Source: Paenibacillus brasilensis
GTDB taxonomy: Bacteria; Bacillota; Bacilli; Paenibacillales; Paenibacillaceae
Assembly (NCBI RefSeq): GCF_009363115.1
Contig: NZ_CP045298.1
Coordinates: forward strand, 4,461,501-4,525,500
Direction: 5' to 3'
DNA length: 64,000 nt
Below, in pieces: positions 8,999 through 17,215 of the stretch (positions within the stretch are counted from its first letter, which is position 1; each line of letters begins with the position of its first letter). The notes under the pieces were generated by a model. It was given only the letters and a program-made list of their open reading frames with translations. It was not told the origin of the DNA and did no database searches. A program made the position numbers and the translations under genes.

Positions 8999-9490
8999 AT
9001 GGCTTCAGAAAATTCATTTGATATCGTCTCCAAAATGGATATGCAGGAGTTAACGAATGCCGTTCATCAGACGGAGCGTGAAATTGAAACACGGTTTGAT
9101 TTCAAGGGGAGTAAAAGTAGCCTAAAGCTTGAGAAAGAAGCTCTTACGATTGCATCGGAAGACGAATACAAGCTGAATGCGGTGATTGATATTTTACAAT
9201 CTAAAATGGTCAAGCGGGGATTGTCTCTTAAAAATGTGGAGTTTGGCAAGTTGGAACCAGCTTCTTTAGGTTCAGTGCGCCAACGTCTTACGCTCAAGCA
9301 AGGGATTGACCAGGATAATGCCAAAAAAATTAACATTCTGATTCGGGATTCCAAGCTAAAAGTGAAAAGTCAGATTCAAGGTGATCAAATTCGCGTGACC
9401 GGAAAAAACAGGGATGATTTACAGGCGATCATTCAATTGCTGCGTAAAGCTGATTTGCCATTGGAGCTCCAATTTACGAACATGAAATAA
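8999..9490 (+). CDS. yajQ: YajQ-family nucleotide-binding protein
   Basis: The protein has 163 residues, the usual YajQ length, and starts MASENSFDIVSKMD. It carries the family hallmarks ETRFDFKGS near residue 30 and RVTGKNRDDLQAII at about 130-143. The fold is two ferredoxin-like domains. YajQ proteins bind nucleotides or RNA, and the Xanthomonas homologue binds cyclic di-GMP; the role in Firmicutes is not settled. It is monocistronic here, with its own promoter. Confidence 0.9.
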   Translation: MASENSFDIVSKMDMQELTNAVHQTEREIETRFDFKGSKSSLKLEKEALTIASEDEYKLNAVIDILQSKMVKRGLSLKNVEFGKLEPASLGSVRQRLTLKQGIDQDNAKKINILIRDSKLKVKSQIQGDQIRVTGKNRDDLQAIIQLLRKADLPLELQFTNMK

Positions 9491-9550
9491 AGCCGTTTTC
9501 CCTCAGGCTTTGTGTAGGAAAAAACGTTGCTTGATGTGAGGCAGGTTATT

Positions 9551-9579
9551 TTGACATGCGTTTTGCACCATATTATACT
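9551..9579 (+). promoter_or_regulatory. Strong sigma-A promoter upstream of pgsA
   Basis: A perfect TTGACA, a 17-nt spacer and TATACT lie 122 nt upstream of the pgsA start. The 5' leader of about 115 nt between them shows no clear hairpin or coding region. Confidence 0.75.
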
Positions 9580-9700
9580 TGTAACGAAAATGCAGACAAT
9601 TCAGGTGTACAGCGCTTGTCGGAAGCGATTTACATAGGATTGAATTCAATCCGAAAACTGCCATTTGTAATCAAGTACGATAATCAGGGGAGAGTGTGTT

Positions 9701-10288
9701 GTGAATTTACCCAACAGAATTACAATTACGCGGATTTGCCTAATTCCGGTGATGATGCTGGCTTTGCTGGTGGATTTTGATTTTTATCCGCCGCCGATTG
9801 AGATCGGAGCTTTTAAGTTGCCGTACAATCAGCTGATTGCGGCTATCATTTTCCTCATAGCAGCCAGCACGGATGGTCTTGACGGATACTTGGCCCGTAA
9901 AAATAACATGGTCACCAATTTGGGCAAGCTGTTGGACCCCCTTGCTGATAAGCTTTTGGTAACCGCCATTTTGGTTTCTTTGGTAGAAATGGGCAAGATT
10001 GATTCGTGGATTGTTGTTGTGATTGTTAGCCGTGAGTTCGCGGTTACGGGTCTGCGTCAGATTGCCTTGCTGGACGGTTCAGTGGTCGCTGCAAGCAATT
10101 GGGGCAAATTAAAGACGATCATTCAGATTGTTGCCATTGTAGCGCTGCTCATTAATAATTTCCCGTTTGTTTTTCTGGGTATTCCGTTTGATTTAATAGC
10201 GATGTGGGCGGCTGCGTTAGTTACCATTTATTCGGGTATAGATTACTTTGTGAAGAATATTCATTTGCTGAGTTCCTCCAAAGTTTAA
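9701..10288 (+). CDS. pgsA: CDP-diacylglycerol-glycerol-3-phosphate 3-phosphatidyltransferase
   Basis: The protein has 195 residues with several membrane segments and the CDP-alcohol phosphotransferase signature D-G-x2-A-R-x8-G-x3-D-x3-D, seen as DGLDGYLARKNN...LGKLLDPLADK. It makes phosphatidylglycerophosphate, the committed step to phosphatidylglycerol and cardiolipin, in the inner membrane. Start GTG 9701 follows AGGGGAGAG. The position just before cinA-recA is the usual Bacillales order. Confidence 0.95.
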   Translation: MNLPNRITITRICLIPVMMLALLVDFDFYPPPIEIGAFKLPYNQLIAAIIFLIAASTDGLDGYLARKNNMVTNLGKLLDPLADKLLVTAILVSLVEMGKIDSWIVVVIVSREFAVTGLRQIALLDGSVVAASNWGKLKTIIQIVAIVALLINNFPFVFLGIPFDLIAMWAAALVTIYSGIDYFVKNIHLLSSSKV

Positions 10289-10385
10289 CAGGATACATTT
10301 TAATGGAAGCAGCAATAGGGACCACACTTATTGCTGTTTCTTTACATAATTCCCACAACATTTGAAGTACAGGAGGAAAATGATA

Positions 10386-11654
10386 ATGAAAGCTGAAATC
10401 ATCGCAGTAGGAACAGAATTATTGCTTGGACAAATCGTGAACACAAATGCTCAATATCTGTCCCAAGAGTTGGCCGCAATCGGAATTGATGTATATTTTC
10501 AGACTGTAGTTGGCGATAACATGGATCGGCTTCAGGAAGCGGTACGGCTGGCTCAGAAGCGTGCAGATATTATTTTGTTTTCCGGTGGTTTGGGACCAAC
10601 TCAGGATGATTTGACCAAAGATGCGATAGCTGCTGTACTCGGACGGAAATTGCACATAGATCGTCTTGCCATGGACAAGCTTGAACAGTTTTTCCGCAAC
10701 CGTGGGGTAGAAATGACCGAGAACAACCGCCGGCAGGCGCTTTCTATTGAAGGGGCTACCCCACTTGAAAATGAGACAGGGTTGGCTATAGGGGATGCCA
10801 TCGCGCAGGATGGTAAATTTTATGTGGTTTTACCTGGTCCTCCTAAGGAACTTAAACCGATGTTTGAAAATCAAGCGAAGCCTTGGCTGCTTCAGCAGGC
10901 ATTAAGCGGTAAGGAAATGCCGATTTATTCGAAAATGCTAAAATTTGCAGGGATTGGTGAGTCCGCGCTGGAAACCCGGCTTCTAGATCTGATTCAATCT
11001 CAGACGGACCCGACGATTGCTCCTTATGCCAAGGAAGGGGAAGTCACGATCCGCATATCCACCAAGGCGGCTAGTGAAAGTGAAGCGTTAATCAAGCTGA
11101 CGGCTACGGAAGCAGAGATTCAACAACGTCTTTCCGAACACATGTATGCAAGCGAGGATGTCACGCTGGAGAAGGTCATCGTGGATCTGATGTCCAAACG
11201 CGGGCTAACGGTTAGTGCTGCGGAAAGCTGTACAGGCGGGATGCTGATGGAACACATTACTTCCATACCGGGCAGCTCTGTAATGTTTCAAGGTGGCATC
11301 GTGTGTTATTCCAATGAAATGAAGATGAAGCTGCTTAACGTTCCTTATGATTATTTGGAAGGGGATCATGCGCCCGGCGCAGTGAGCAAGGAAGTGGCCC
11401 TTGTGCTTGCAGAACAGGCAAGAATGGTCATGGACAGCGATTTCGGACTTTCAGTCACAGGTGTAGCCGGACCCGGATTTTCCGAACGAAAGCCTGTGGG
11501 CTTGGTATATATCAGCATTGCTGAACGGGACAAGGAAACGGAAGTATATGAGCTGAATCTCAGCGGAAACCGTGAAACAATTCGTCTGCGATCTGTCAAA
11601 GCAATCCTGTACAGATTGTGGCGAAGATTGGTGGAGAACGAGAAGCTCTCCTAA
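10386..11654 (+). CDS. cinA: CinA competence/damage-inducible protein
   Basis: The protein has 422 residues. The N-terminal MoaB/MogA-like (COG1058) domain contains GTELLLGQIVNTNAQYLS and FSGGLGPTQDDLTKD. The C-terminal PncC-type NMN deamidase domain contains SAAESCTGGMLME near residue 280 and SVTGVAGPG. It is expected to act in pyridine nucleotide salvage, and it is co-regulated with recA in competent Gram-positives. AGGAGG at 10371-10376 is 9 nt from ATG 10386, which is preferred to ATG 10380. Confidence 0.93.
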   Translation: MKAEIIAVGTELLLGQIVNTNAQYLSQELAAIGIDVYFQTVVGDNMDRLQEAVRLAQKRADIILFSGGLGPTQDDLTKDAIAAVLGRKLHIDRLAMDKLEQFFRNRGVEMTENNRRQALSIEGATPLENETGLAIGDAIAQDGKFYVVLPGPPKELKPMFENQAKPWLLQQALSGKEMPIYSKMLKFAGIGESALETRLLDLIQSQTDPTIAPYAKEGEVTIRISTKAASESEALIKLTATEAEIQQRLSEHMYASEDVTLEKVIVDLMSKRGLTVSAAESCTGGMLMEHITSIPGSSVMFQGGIVCYSNEMKMKLLNVPYDYLEGDHAPGAVSKEVALVLAEQARMVMDSDFGLSVTGVAGPGFSERKPVGLVYISIAERDKETEVYELNLSGNRETIRLRSVKAILYRLWRRLVENEKLS

Positions 11655-11680
11655 TGATGTAGAAATGGCGAATCGTAGAG

Positions 11681-11710
11681 TTGTTTTTGATAGACTATTC
11701 ATGATATAAT
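11681..11710 (+). promoter_or_regulatory. Sigma-A-like promoter between cinA and recA
   Basis: TTGTTT, an 18-nt spacer and a perfect TATAAT lie just after cinA. The terminator-like hairpin starts only 13 nt after the -10, so transcription from here would meet it at once. Confidence 0.5.
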
Positions 11711-11722
11711 TATAGTATCGGA

Positions 11723-11764
11723 AGAACCGTTGCAAAGCTTTTTGCCTGCGGTTCTTTTTTTATT
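11723..11764 (+). terminator. Terminator between cinA and recA
   Basis: AGAACCG pairs with CGGTTCT, with an inner GCAAA/TTTGC stem, and is followed by a T-rich tract. It could end cinA transcripts or attenuate the promoter just upstream. Confidence 0.75.
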
Positions 11765-11811
11765 TTAAGAGACGGATGCAATTATAGTAGAGAACCGGCT
11801 GAGCAAAAAAA

Positions 11812-11825
11812 CGAATGTATGTTCG
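11812..11825 (+). promoter_or_regulatory. LexA (DinR) SOS box of recA
   Basis: CGAATGTATGTTCG matches the Gram-positive SOS operator CGAAC-N4-GTTCG at all but one position. It lies 70 nt before the recA start, where LexA would block the promoter. Confidence 0.75.
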
Positions 11826-11894
11826 AAAAAATGCTTGGCAAGCGTGTCAAAACAAGGTATTATTAAAGTACAAACAATGAAGGATGTGAGTTTA

Positions 11895-12956
11895 TTGTCA
11901 GATCGTCGTGCTGCGCTGGATATGGCGCTCCGTCAAATAGAAAAGCAATTCGGTAAAGGTTCCATTATGAAGTTGGGTGAGTCCACTCACATGCAAGTGG
12001 AAACGATCCCCAGTGGTTCAATTGCTTTGGATATTGCGTTAGGAACGGGCGGCTTTCCAAGAGGCCGGATTATTGAAGTTTATGGACCGGAATCATCCGG
12101 TAAAACGACAGTAGCTCTTCATGCTATCGCAGAGGTGCAAAAAACAGGCGGACAAGCCGCCTTTATCGATGCCGAGCATGCGCTTGATCCGTCGTATGCG
12201 AGCAAGCTGGGTGTCAATATTGATGAACTGTTACTCTCACAACCAGATACAGGAGAACAGGCGCTGGAGATTGCCGAAGCTCTTGTACGTAGTGGAGCAG
12301 TAGACATTATCGTCATTGACTCTGTAGCGGCACTTGTGCCGAAGGCAGAGATTGAAGGCGAAATGGGAGATTCCCACGTCGGTCTTCAAGCACGCTTGAT
12401 GTCGCAGGCATTGCGTAAGCTGTCTGGAGCCATTAATAAATCGAAAACCATTGCTATCTTTATTAACCAGCTGCGTGAAAAAGTAGGCGTTATGTTCGGT
12501 AACCCTGAAACCACACCAGGTGGACGTGCATTGAAGTTTTACTCAACAGTACGCTTGGATGTCCGCCGTATTGAAAGCTTGAAGATGGGGAACGACATTG
12601 TGGGTAACCGCACACGTATTAAAGTCGTGAAGAATAAAGTTGCCCCTCCTTTCCGTCAGGCGGAAGTGGACATTATGTACGGTGAGGGTATTTCCAAAGA
12701 AGGCAGCTTGATCGACATCGGTACGGAGCATGACATTGTCGACAAGAGCGGAGCCTGGTATTCCTACGAGGGCGAGCGCCTCGGTCAAGGACGTGAGAAT
12801 GCGAAACAATTTTTGAAGGAAAATCCGAACATTGCTAGCACAATCGAGCAAAAAATTCGGGTGGCGAGTAATTTAATTACGACGGTTGCTCCACCGACAG
12901 AAGAAGAGTTGGCGAAGGAAGCTAAAGAAGAGCAGGAATTGCTAGAGCTTGAATAA
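11895..12956 (+). CDS. recA: RecA recombinase
   Basis: The 353-residue protein is the DNA-dependent ATPase that forms nucleoprotein filaments for strand exchange and stimulates LexA cleavage. Visible are Walker A GPESSGKT, the MAW/L1 region around EIEGEMGDSHVG, Walker B VIVIDSVAAL, and L2 FINQLREKVGVMFGNPETT. The acidic C-terminal tail (EELAKEAKEEQELLELE) is typical. TTG 11895 gives the family-standard N-terminus LSDRRAALDMALRQIEKQFG and follows an AAGGATG ribosome binding site. A LexA box precedes it. Confidence 0.98.
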   Translation: MSDRRAALDMALRQIEKQFGKGSIMKLGESTHMQVETIPSGSIALDIALGTGGFPRGRIIEVYGPESSGKTTVALHAIAEVQKTGGQAAFIDAEHALDPSYASKLGVNIDELLLSQPDTGEQALEIAEALVRSGAVDIIVIDSVAALVPKAEIEGEMGDSHVGLQARLMSQALRKLSGAINKSKTIAIFINQLREKVGVMFGNPETTPGGRALKFYSTVRLDVRRIESLKMGNDIVGNRTRIKVVKNKVAPPFRQAEVDIMYGEGISKEGSLIDIGTEHDIVDKSGAWYSYEGERLGQGRENAKQFLKENPNIASTIEQKIRVASNLITTVAPPTEEELAKEAKEEQELLELE

Positions 12957-13041
12957 GCTTGGCTGAATCTTGGTTTCTGTTCTGTCATGTGAACTGGAGC
13001 CTGGGGATTATGGCACAGTCCGTTTGAATAGCATAATTCTG

Positions 13042-13071
13042 ATGCCCTGCACAGTTGTGCAGGGCATTTTT
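13042..13071 (+). terminator. recA terminator
   Basis: ATGCCCTGCAC and GTGCAGGGCAT form a perfect 11-bp stem with a 4-nt loop, followed by T residues. Confidence 0.85.
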
Positions 13072-13166
13072 GCATCGAACGCGGCCTGTTCTGTCAGTGG
13101 AATCTAACTTTTGCGTGGCAAGCGCTCTCAGCTTGCCTTCGTGAATTTCAAAGTGAGGGAAGCACA

Positions 13167-13916
13167 TTGCAATTGCAGAATGAAGATGAATATAGCTCGG
13201 AAGAAAATGAACAGCAAGGTATTTCTCATTTTCCGGATAACGAAGGATTGATGATTACCAAGGTGGAGCAGGGACAGGGGCGCAAACGGGGAAGATATAT
13301 TATTCACTTCGGCCCGTATTCACTGTCCGTGTTGGAAGATGTAATGATCAAGTACAATATGTTTAAAGGAACGTCATTCGACAAAAAAGAATTGGAAGAT
13401 ATCGTTCTAGCAGATGAAAAGCAGCAGGGTTACGTATATGCGCTCCACTATTTGGGGCGAAAGCCGCGTACACGTCAGGAAATTGCACAGCGATTGGTGC
13501 AAAAGGAACTGAATCAGGCTGTTATAGAAGAAGTGTTGGCGCGACTGGAAAGGGAACGGCTCGTGGATGATGATTTGTACGCCCGCCAGTGGGCAAGGCA
13601 GCGTATAACGAGCCAACGTAAGGGGAAGATGTGGGTAAGGCAGGAACTTCGTCAGAAGGGCATCTCTAAAGCCTCTATCGGTGAAGCTTTAGGAGAGATC
13701 ACCGATAACGAAGAATGGGAGAGCGCTTTAGTTATTGGACGCAAGAAATGGGAACAGGTACGTGGTGATGTGACGGAGAAAAAACGAAAAACGTATCCTT
13801 TTCTCATGAGACGCGGATACTCGGGTGACATGACACGCCGAGTAGTCAATCATCTCACTGCGGCTGAGCAAAACGGAGCTTATGAAGACGAGGAATTATC
13901 GCAGTGGGATGAATAG
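13167..13916 (+). CDS. recX: RecX regulatory protein
   Basis: The protein has 249 residues, basic and helical, with the tandem three-helix RecX repeats: YALHYLGRKPRTRQEIAQRL, then RLVDDDLYARQWARQR, then a degenerate third repeat. RecX binds RecA filaments and modulates their activity. An extra acidic N-terminus of about 50 residues precedes the first repeat, as in other Bacillales. Start TTG 13167 follows GTGAGGG. The adjacent recA supports the call. Confidence 0.9.
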   Translation: MQLQNEDEYSSEENEQQGISHFPDNEGLMITKVEQGQGRKRGRYIIHFGPYSLSVLEDVMIKYNMFKGTSFDKKELEDIVLADEKQQGYVYALHYLGRKPRTRQEIAQRLVQKELNQAVIEEVLARLERERLVDDDLYARQWARQRITSQRKGKMWVRQELRQKGISKASIGEALGEITDNEEWESALVIGRKKWEQVRGDVTEKKRKTYPFLMRRGYSGDMTRRVVNHLTAAEQNGAYEDEELSQWDE

Positions 13917-14017
13917 TTGTTAACTGTCGGTCATTCATCGGATGATGACCTGACTGGTCAGGGCAAGCAGGTTATTACATGGAAACAACACGGCAACTTA
14001 CTAAAGTTTGCATTCCC

Positions 14018-14047
14018 TTGACAATGCCATTTGTCAAATAATAAAAT
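14018..14047 (+). promoter_or_regulatory. Sigma-A promoter of rny
   Basis: TTGACA, an 18-nt spacer and TAAAAT lie in the 374-nt recX-rny gap. The transcript would carry a leader of about 235 nt; no convincing gene or known riboswitch was recognised in it. Confidence 0.55.
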
Positions 14048-14290
14048 ATATATGAAACGATACTTGTGGAATGCCCTTTTTCCTTCCAAAAAAGCGGAAT
14101 CCACGGTAAGTTCTCATCGCCAAATAACAAGTGATGCCGCTATGCCAGGCGGAATTGTACATGTGAGAGCATGTGCATATGAAATGAAGCGACCTTGTGT
14201 CGTTATCTTAGTTTGACGATTAAAGTAAATGTGACAATTGCAAAAAGTCCCAAGGAATGCCTTGGAGGAACCAACGGGGAGGTGAACAGT

Positions 14291-15835
14291 ATGATGACTG
14301 CGATCTGGTTCGTTCTCGTTGCTGTAGCCGCGTTATTCTTTGGGTTCGGGATTGGTTATTTTATTCGCAAATCTATTGCAGAAGCTAAAATCTCCAGTGC
14401 GGAAGAAGCTGCCGCGCAAATCGTGGAGAACGCGAAAAAAGAGGCGGAAGCACTGAAGAAGGAAACGGTATTGGAAGCGAAAGATGAAATCCACCGCATC
14501 CGTGCCGAAGCTGAAAAAGAAACTCGTGAACGTCGTAATGAAATTCAACGACAGGAACGAAGATTGCTGCAAAAAGAAGAATCGCTGGATAAAAAATTGG
14601 AATCGCTGGAACGCAAAGAAGAACAAGTGGCCAACAAAGAGAAACGAATCGATGAAACCCAGCAGCAAATTGATTTGATTTACAAGAGCCAGGTAACTGA
14701 GCTGGAGCGTATTTCCAATCTGACGATGGAGGATGCAAGAAGTATTATTCTGACCAACGTAGAGCAGGAAGTTCGTCATGAAACAGCTCAGATGATTAAG
14801 GAAATTGAACAGCAGGCCAAAGAAGAGGCGGACAAAAAGTCTCGTGAAATCATCACACTGGCCATCCAACGCTGTGCAGCAGACCATGTAGCAGAAACGA
14901 CGGTTTCTGTTGTCACGTTGCCAAACGAAGAAATGAAAGGCCGGATTATCGGGCGTGAAGGCCGTAATATCCGTGCACTTGAAACCCTTACGGGAATTGA
15001 CCTCATTATTGATGATACGCCGGAAGCTGTTATTTTGTCCGGATTTGATCCGATTCGTAGAGAGATTGCGCGTACTGCGCTTGAGAAGCTCGTAGCGGAC
15101 GGACGGATACATCCGGCACGTATTGAAGAGATGGTTGAAAAATCCCGTAAAGAAGTGGACGAACGAATCCGCGAGTATGGCGAACAGGCCACCTTTGAAG
15201 TAGGCGTGCATAGCCTGCATCCGGATTTAATCAAAATTTTGGGGCGTCTCAAGTTCCGTACAAGTTATGGACAGAACGTATTGAAGCACTCGATGGAAGT
15301 TGCATACTTGACAGGTCTGATGGCCGGGGAACTGGGCGAGGATGTTGTACTGGCAAGACGGGCAGGATTGCTGCATGACATCGGGAAGGCGCTGGATCAC
15401 GAAGTGGAAGGATCACACGTTGAAATTGGCGTGGAACTGGCGAAGAAGTACAAGGAACACCCGGTCGTCATCAACAGCATTGCTTCACATCACGGCGACT
15501 GCGAAGCGACTTCAGTAATCGCCATGCTGGTCGGAGCAGCAGATGCACTGTCAGCTGCAAGGCCGGGAGCGCGGCGTGAAACGCTAGAGACGTACATCCG
15601 TCGTCTTGAGAAGCTGGAACGCATCTCCGAGTCTTTTGAAGGCGTTGAAAAATCATACGCAATTCAAGCGGGACGCGAAGTACGTGTCATGGTACAGCCA
15701 GAGAAAATTGATGATGCGGAAGCATTCCGACTGGCCCGCGATATAACGAAAACGATTGAAAATGAACTGGACTATCCTGGTCATATCAAGGTTACCGTCA
15801 TTCGCGAGACCCGTGCGGTAGAATACGCAAAATAA
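14291..15835 (+). CDS. rny: Ribonuclease Y
   Basis: The protein has 514 residues, the standard length. It has an N-terminal membrane anchor (residues 4-24), a long charged coiled coil (about 30-200), a KH domain (RIIGREGRNIRALETLTG), and an HD domain with the LLHDIGKALDHE motif and the following SHHGD. RNase Y is the membrane-bound endoribonuclease that starts mRNA decay in Firmicutes. ATG 14291 follows GGGGAGGTGAAC. The downstream ymdB and spoVS keep the Bacillus order. Confidence 0.97.
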   Translation: MMTAIWFVLVAVAALFFGFGIGYFIRKSIAEAKISSAEEAAAQIVENAKKEAEALKKETVLEAKDEIHRIRAEAEKETRERRNEIQRQERRLLQKEESLDKKLESLERKEEQVANKEKRIDETQQQIDLIYKSQVTELERISNLTMEDARSIILTNVEQEVRHETAQMIKEIEQQAKEEADKKSREIITLAIQRCAADHVAETTVSVVTLPNEEMKGRIIGREGRNIRALETLTGIDLIIDDTPEAVILSGFDPIRREIARTALEKLVADGRIHPARIEEMVEKSRKEVDERIREYGEQATFEVGVHSLHPDLIKILGRLKFRTSYGQNVLKHSMEVAYLTGLMAGELGEDVVLARRAGLLHDIGKALDHEVEGSHVEIGVELAKKYKEHPVVINSIASHHGDCEATSVIAMLVGAADALSAARPGARRETLETYIRRLEKLERISESFEGVEKSYAIQAGREVRVMVQPEKIDDAEAFRLARDITKTIENELDYPGHIKVTVIRETRAVEYAK

Positions 15836-15847
15836 AAGCATTTCAAT

Positions 15848-15880
15848 GAAAAGTGGCCGCTGCTTGTAGGGCCACTTTTC
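15848..15880 (+). terminator. Hairpin after rny
   Basis: GAAAAGTGGCC and GGCCACTTTTC form an 11-bp stem 12 nt after the rny stop. The tail is only moderately T-rich. Confidence 0.6.
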
Positions 15881-15911
15881 ATTATGTAGGGCAGACTAGG
15901 GAGGGTTTTCT

Positions 15912-16706
15912 ATCAACGTATTATTTATTGGAGACATCGTCGGCAGTGTAGGCAGAAAGGCACTGAGGGAAAATCTCCCTTCGTTAAAGTCAAAATATAA
16001 CCCGCATATTATTATTGTCAATGGAGAAAATGCGGCTTCGGGAAGAGGGATTACTCCAGCCATCGCCAGAGAGTTTTTTGATTGGGGCGTTCATGGGATT
16101 ACGATGGGGAATCATACTTGGGACAATAAGGAAATATTTGATTTTATAGATGATGAGCCGCGTATTATACGCCCGGCTAACTTTCCGCCGGGAACACCAG
16201 GACGGGGGTATACCGTTGTAAAGGGTGGAGGTAAAGAGCTGGCCATCGTTAATTTGCAGGGCAGAACCTTTTTGCCAGCTATTGATTGTCCGTTTCGCGC
16301 AGCAGATGACATTGTAGATGAGCTGCGTAAAAAGCACAAGCATATTCTGGTCGATTTTCATGCTGAAGCAACGTCGGAAAAGATCGCCATGGGCTGGCAT
16401 CTGGATGGACGTGCTTCCATTGTGGTTGGTACACACACACATGTACAGAGTAATGATGATACCATTTTGCCGCAAGGAACTGCATATCAGACAGATGCGG
16501 GAATGGTAGGTCCCTATGAGGGAGTGCTTGGTATGCAGAAGGAGGCTGTGTTACAGAAATTCCAGACGCAGCTTCCGGTACGTTTTCAAGTGGACATGGG
16601 CAAATGGCATTTTCATGCCATTAGCGTAGAGTTGGATGATAGCAATGGAAAAGCCCGCAAAATTCAGAAAATTAGACTTAAAGAAGATGAATGGCGGATG
16701 GATTGA
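15912..16706 (+). CDS. ymdB: YmdB metallophosphoesterase (2',3'-cyclic-nucleotide phosphodiesterase), ATC start
   Basis: The frame encodes INVLFIGDIVGSVGR at its N-terminus, with metal-binding motifs NGENAA, GNHTWDN, DFHAEATSEK and GTHTHVQ, which define YmdB. YmdB is a regulator of biofilm formation and motility. An in-frame TAG at 15897 and the absence of ATG/GTG/TTG leave ATC 15912 as the only start that keeps the first beta strand. AGGGAGG (15898-15904) is 7 nt upstream of it. The resulting 264 residues equal the Bacillus subtilis protein as I remember it. The first ATG, at 16104, would remove the metal-binding N-terminus. A base error (ATG read as ATC) is the alternative. Confidence 0.88.
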   Translation: MNVLFIGDIVGSVGRKALRENLPSLKSKYNPHIIIVNGENAASGRGITPAIAREFFDWGVHGITMGNHTWDNKEIFDFIDDEPRIIRPANFPPGTPGRGYTVVKGGGKELAIVNLQGRTFLPAIDCPFRAADDIVDELRKKHKHILVDFHAEATSEKIAMGWHLDGRASIVVGTHTHVQSNDDTILPQGTAYQTDAGMVGPYEGVLGMQKEAVLQKFQTQLPVRFQVDMGKWHFHAISVELDDSNGKARKIQKIRLKEDEWRMD

Positions 16707-16756
16707 CCTTCTTACAAGCTACTCAAGGAAACAATATGGAAAACTGTCACTAAAAA

Positions 16757-16783
16757 GCAGGAATTTTTTGCTGACCCTCGAAT
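16757..16783 (+). promoter_or_regulatory. Sigma-H-type promoter of spoVS
   Basis: GCAGGAATT, an 11-nt spacer and CTCGAAT fit the sigma-H consensus (RnAGGAwWW, n11-12, RnnGAAT) except for the first purine of the -10. spoVS is a known sigma-H target in Bacillus. Confidence 0.65.
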
Positions 16784-16835
16784 AACATCTAATAGTGGAA
16801 TCAAACCATCATCATTCCCAGGGGAGGTACTTACT

Positions 16836-17096
16836 ATGGATGTATTAAAAGTATCAGCAAAATCCAATCCCAATTCAGTTGCAGGCGCGCTTGCAGGAGT
16901 ACTGCGTGAACGCGGAAATGCAGAATTGCAGGCGATTGGAGCCGGTGCACTAAACCAAGCCATTAAAGCGGTAGCCATTGCCCGGGGATTTGTCGCACCA
17001 AGCGGAGTGGATTTGATTTGTATTCCTGCTTTTACAGACATTGTTATAGACGGAGAAGATCGGACCGCAATTAAATTGATTGTAGAGCCGAGATAA
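16836..17096 (+). CDS. spoVS: Stage V sporulation protein S
   Basis: The protein has 86 residues, the canonical length, and starts MDVLKVSAKSNPNSVAGALAG. It is a small Alba-like nucleic-acid-binding protein required for progression past stage V (coat and cortex) of sporulation. It has a strong GGGGAGG ribosome binding site and a sigma-H-like promoter, and lies right after ymdB as in Bacillus. Confidence 0.97.
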   Translation: MDVLKVSAKSNPNSVAGALAGVLRERGNAELQAIGAGALNQAIKAVAIARGFVAPSGVDLICIPAFTDIVIDGEDRTAIKLIVEPR

Positions 17097-17113
17097 TAAA
17101 TGAACGTTGCCTG

Positions 17114-17145
17114 AGCCTGTTTACGCTTCGTAAACGGGCTTTTTT
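17114..17145 (+). terminator. spoVS terminator
   Basis: AGCCTGTTTACG and CGTAAACGGGCT pair tightly and are followed by a T run. Confidence 0.85.
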
Positions 17146-17215
17146 GCTTTGTGGCTTGTTGCGATATGATTTTTAAAATACATTTCGTGCTTCAGCTATG
17201 AATGGGGGAAAGTGC

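Noticed and set aside
9556..9780. A 74-codon frame overlapping the start of pgsA
   Set aside because: It starts in the -35 element of the pgsA promoter and overlaps pgsA in another frame.
14031..14216. A 61-codon frame in the leader of rny
   Set aside because: It starts inside the -10 region of the promoter and has no ribosome binding site or recognisable composition.
14333..15220. A 295-codon open frame on the minus strand across rny
   Set aside because: It is antisense to the strongly conserved RNase Y gene; its Phe/Leu-rich sequence is what the coiled-coil codons give on the other strand.
16104..16706. ymdB starting at the first ATG
   Set aside because: That start would drop about 64 residues including GDIVGS and NGENAA, which carry metal ligands of the family.
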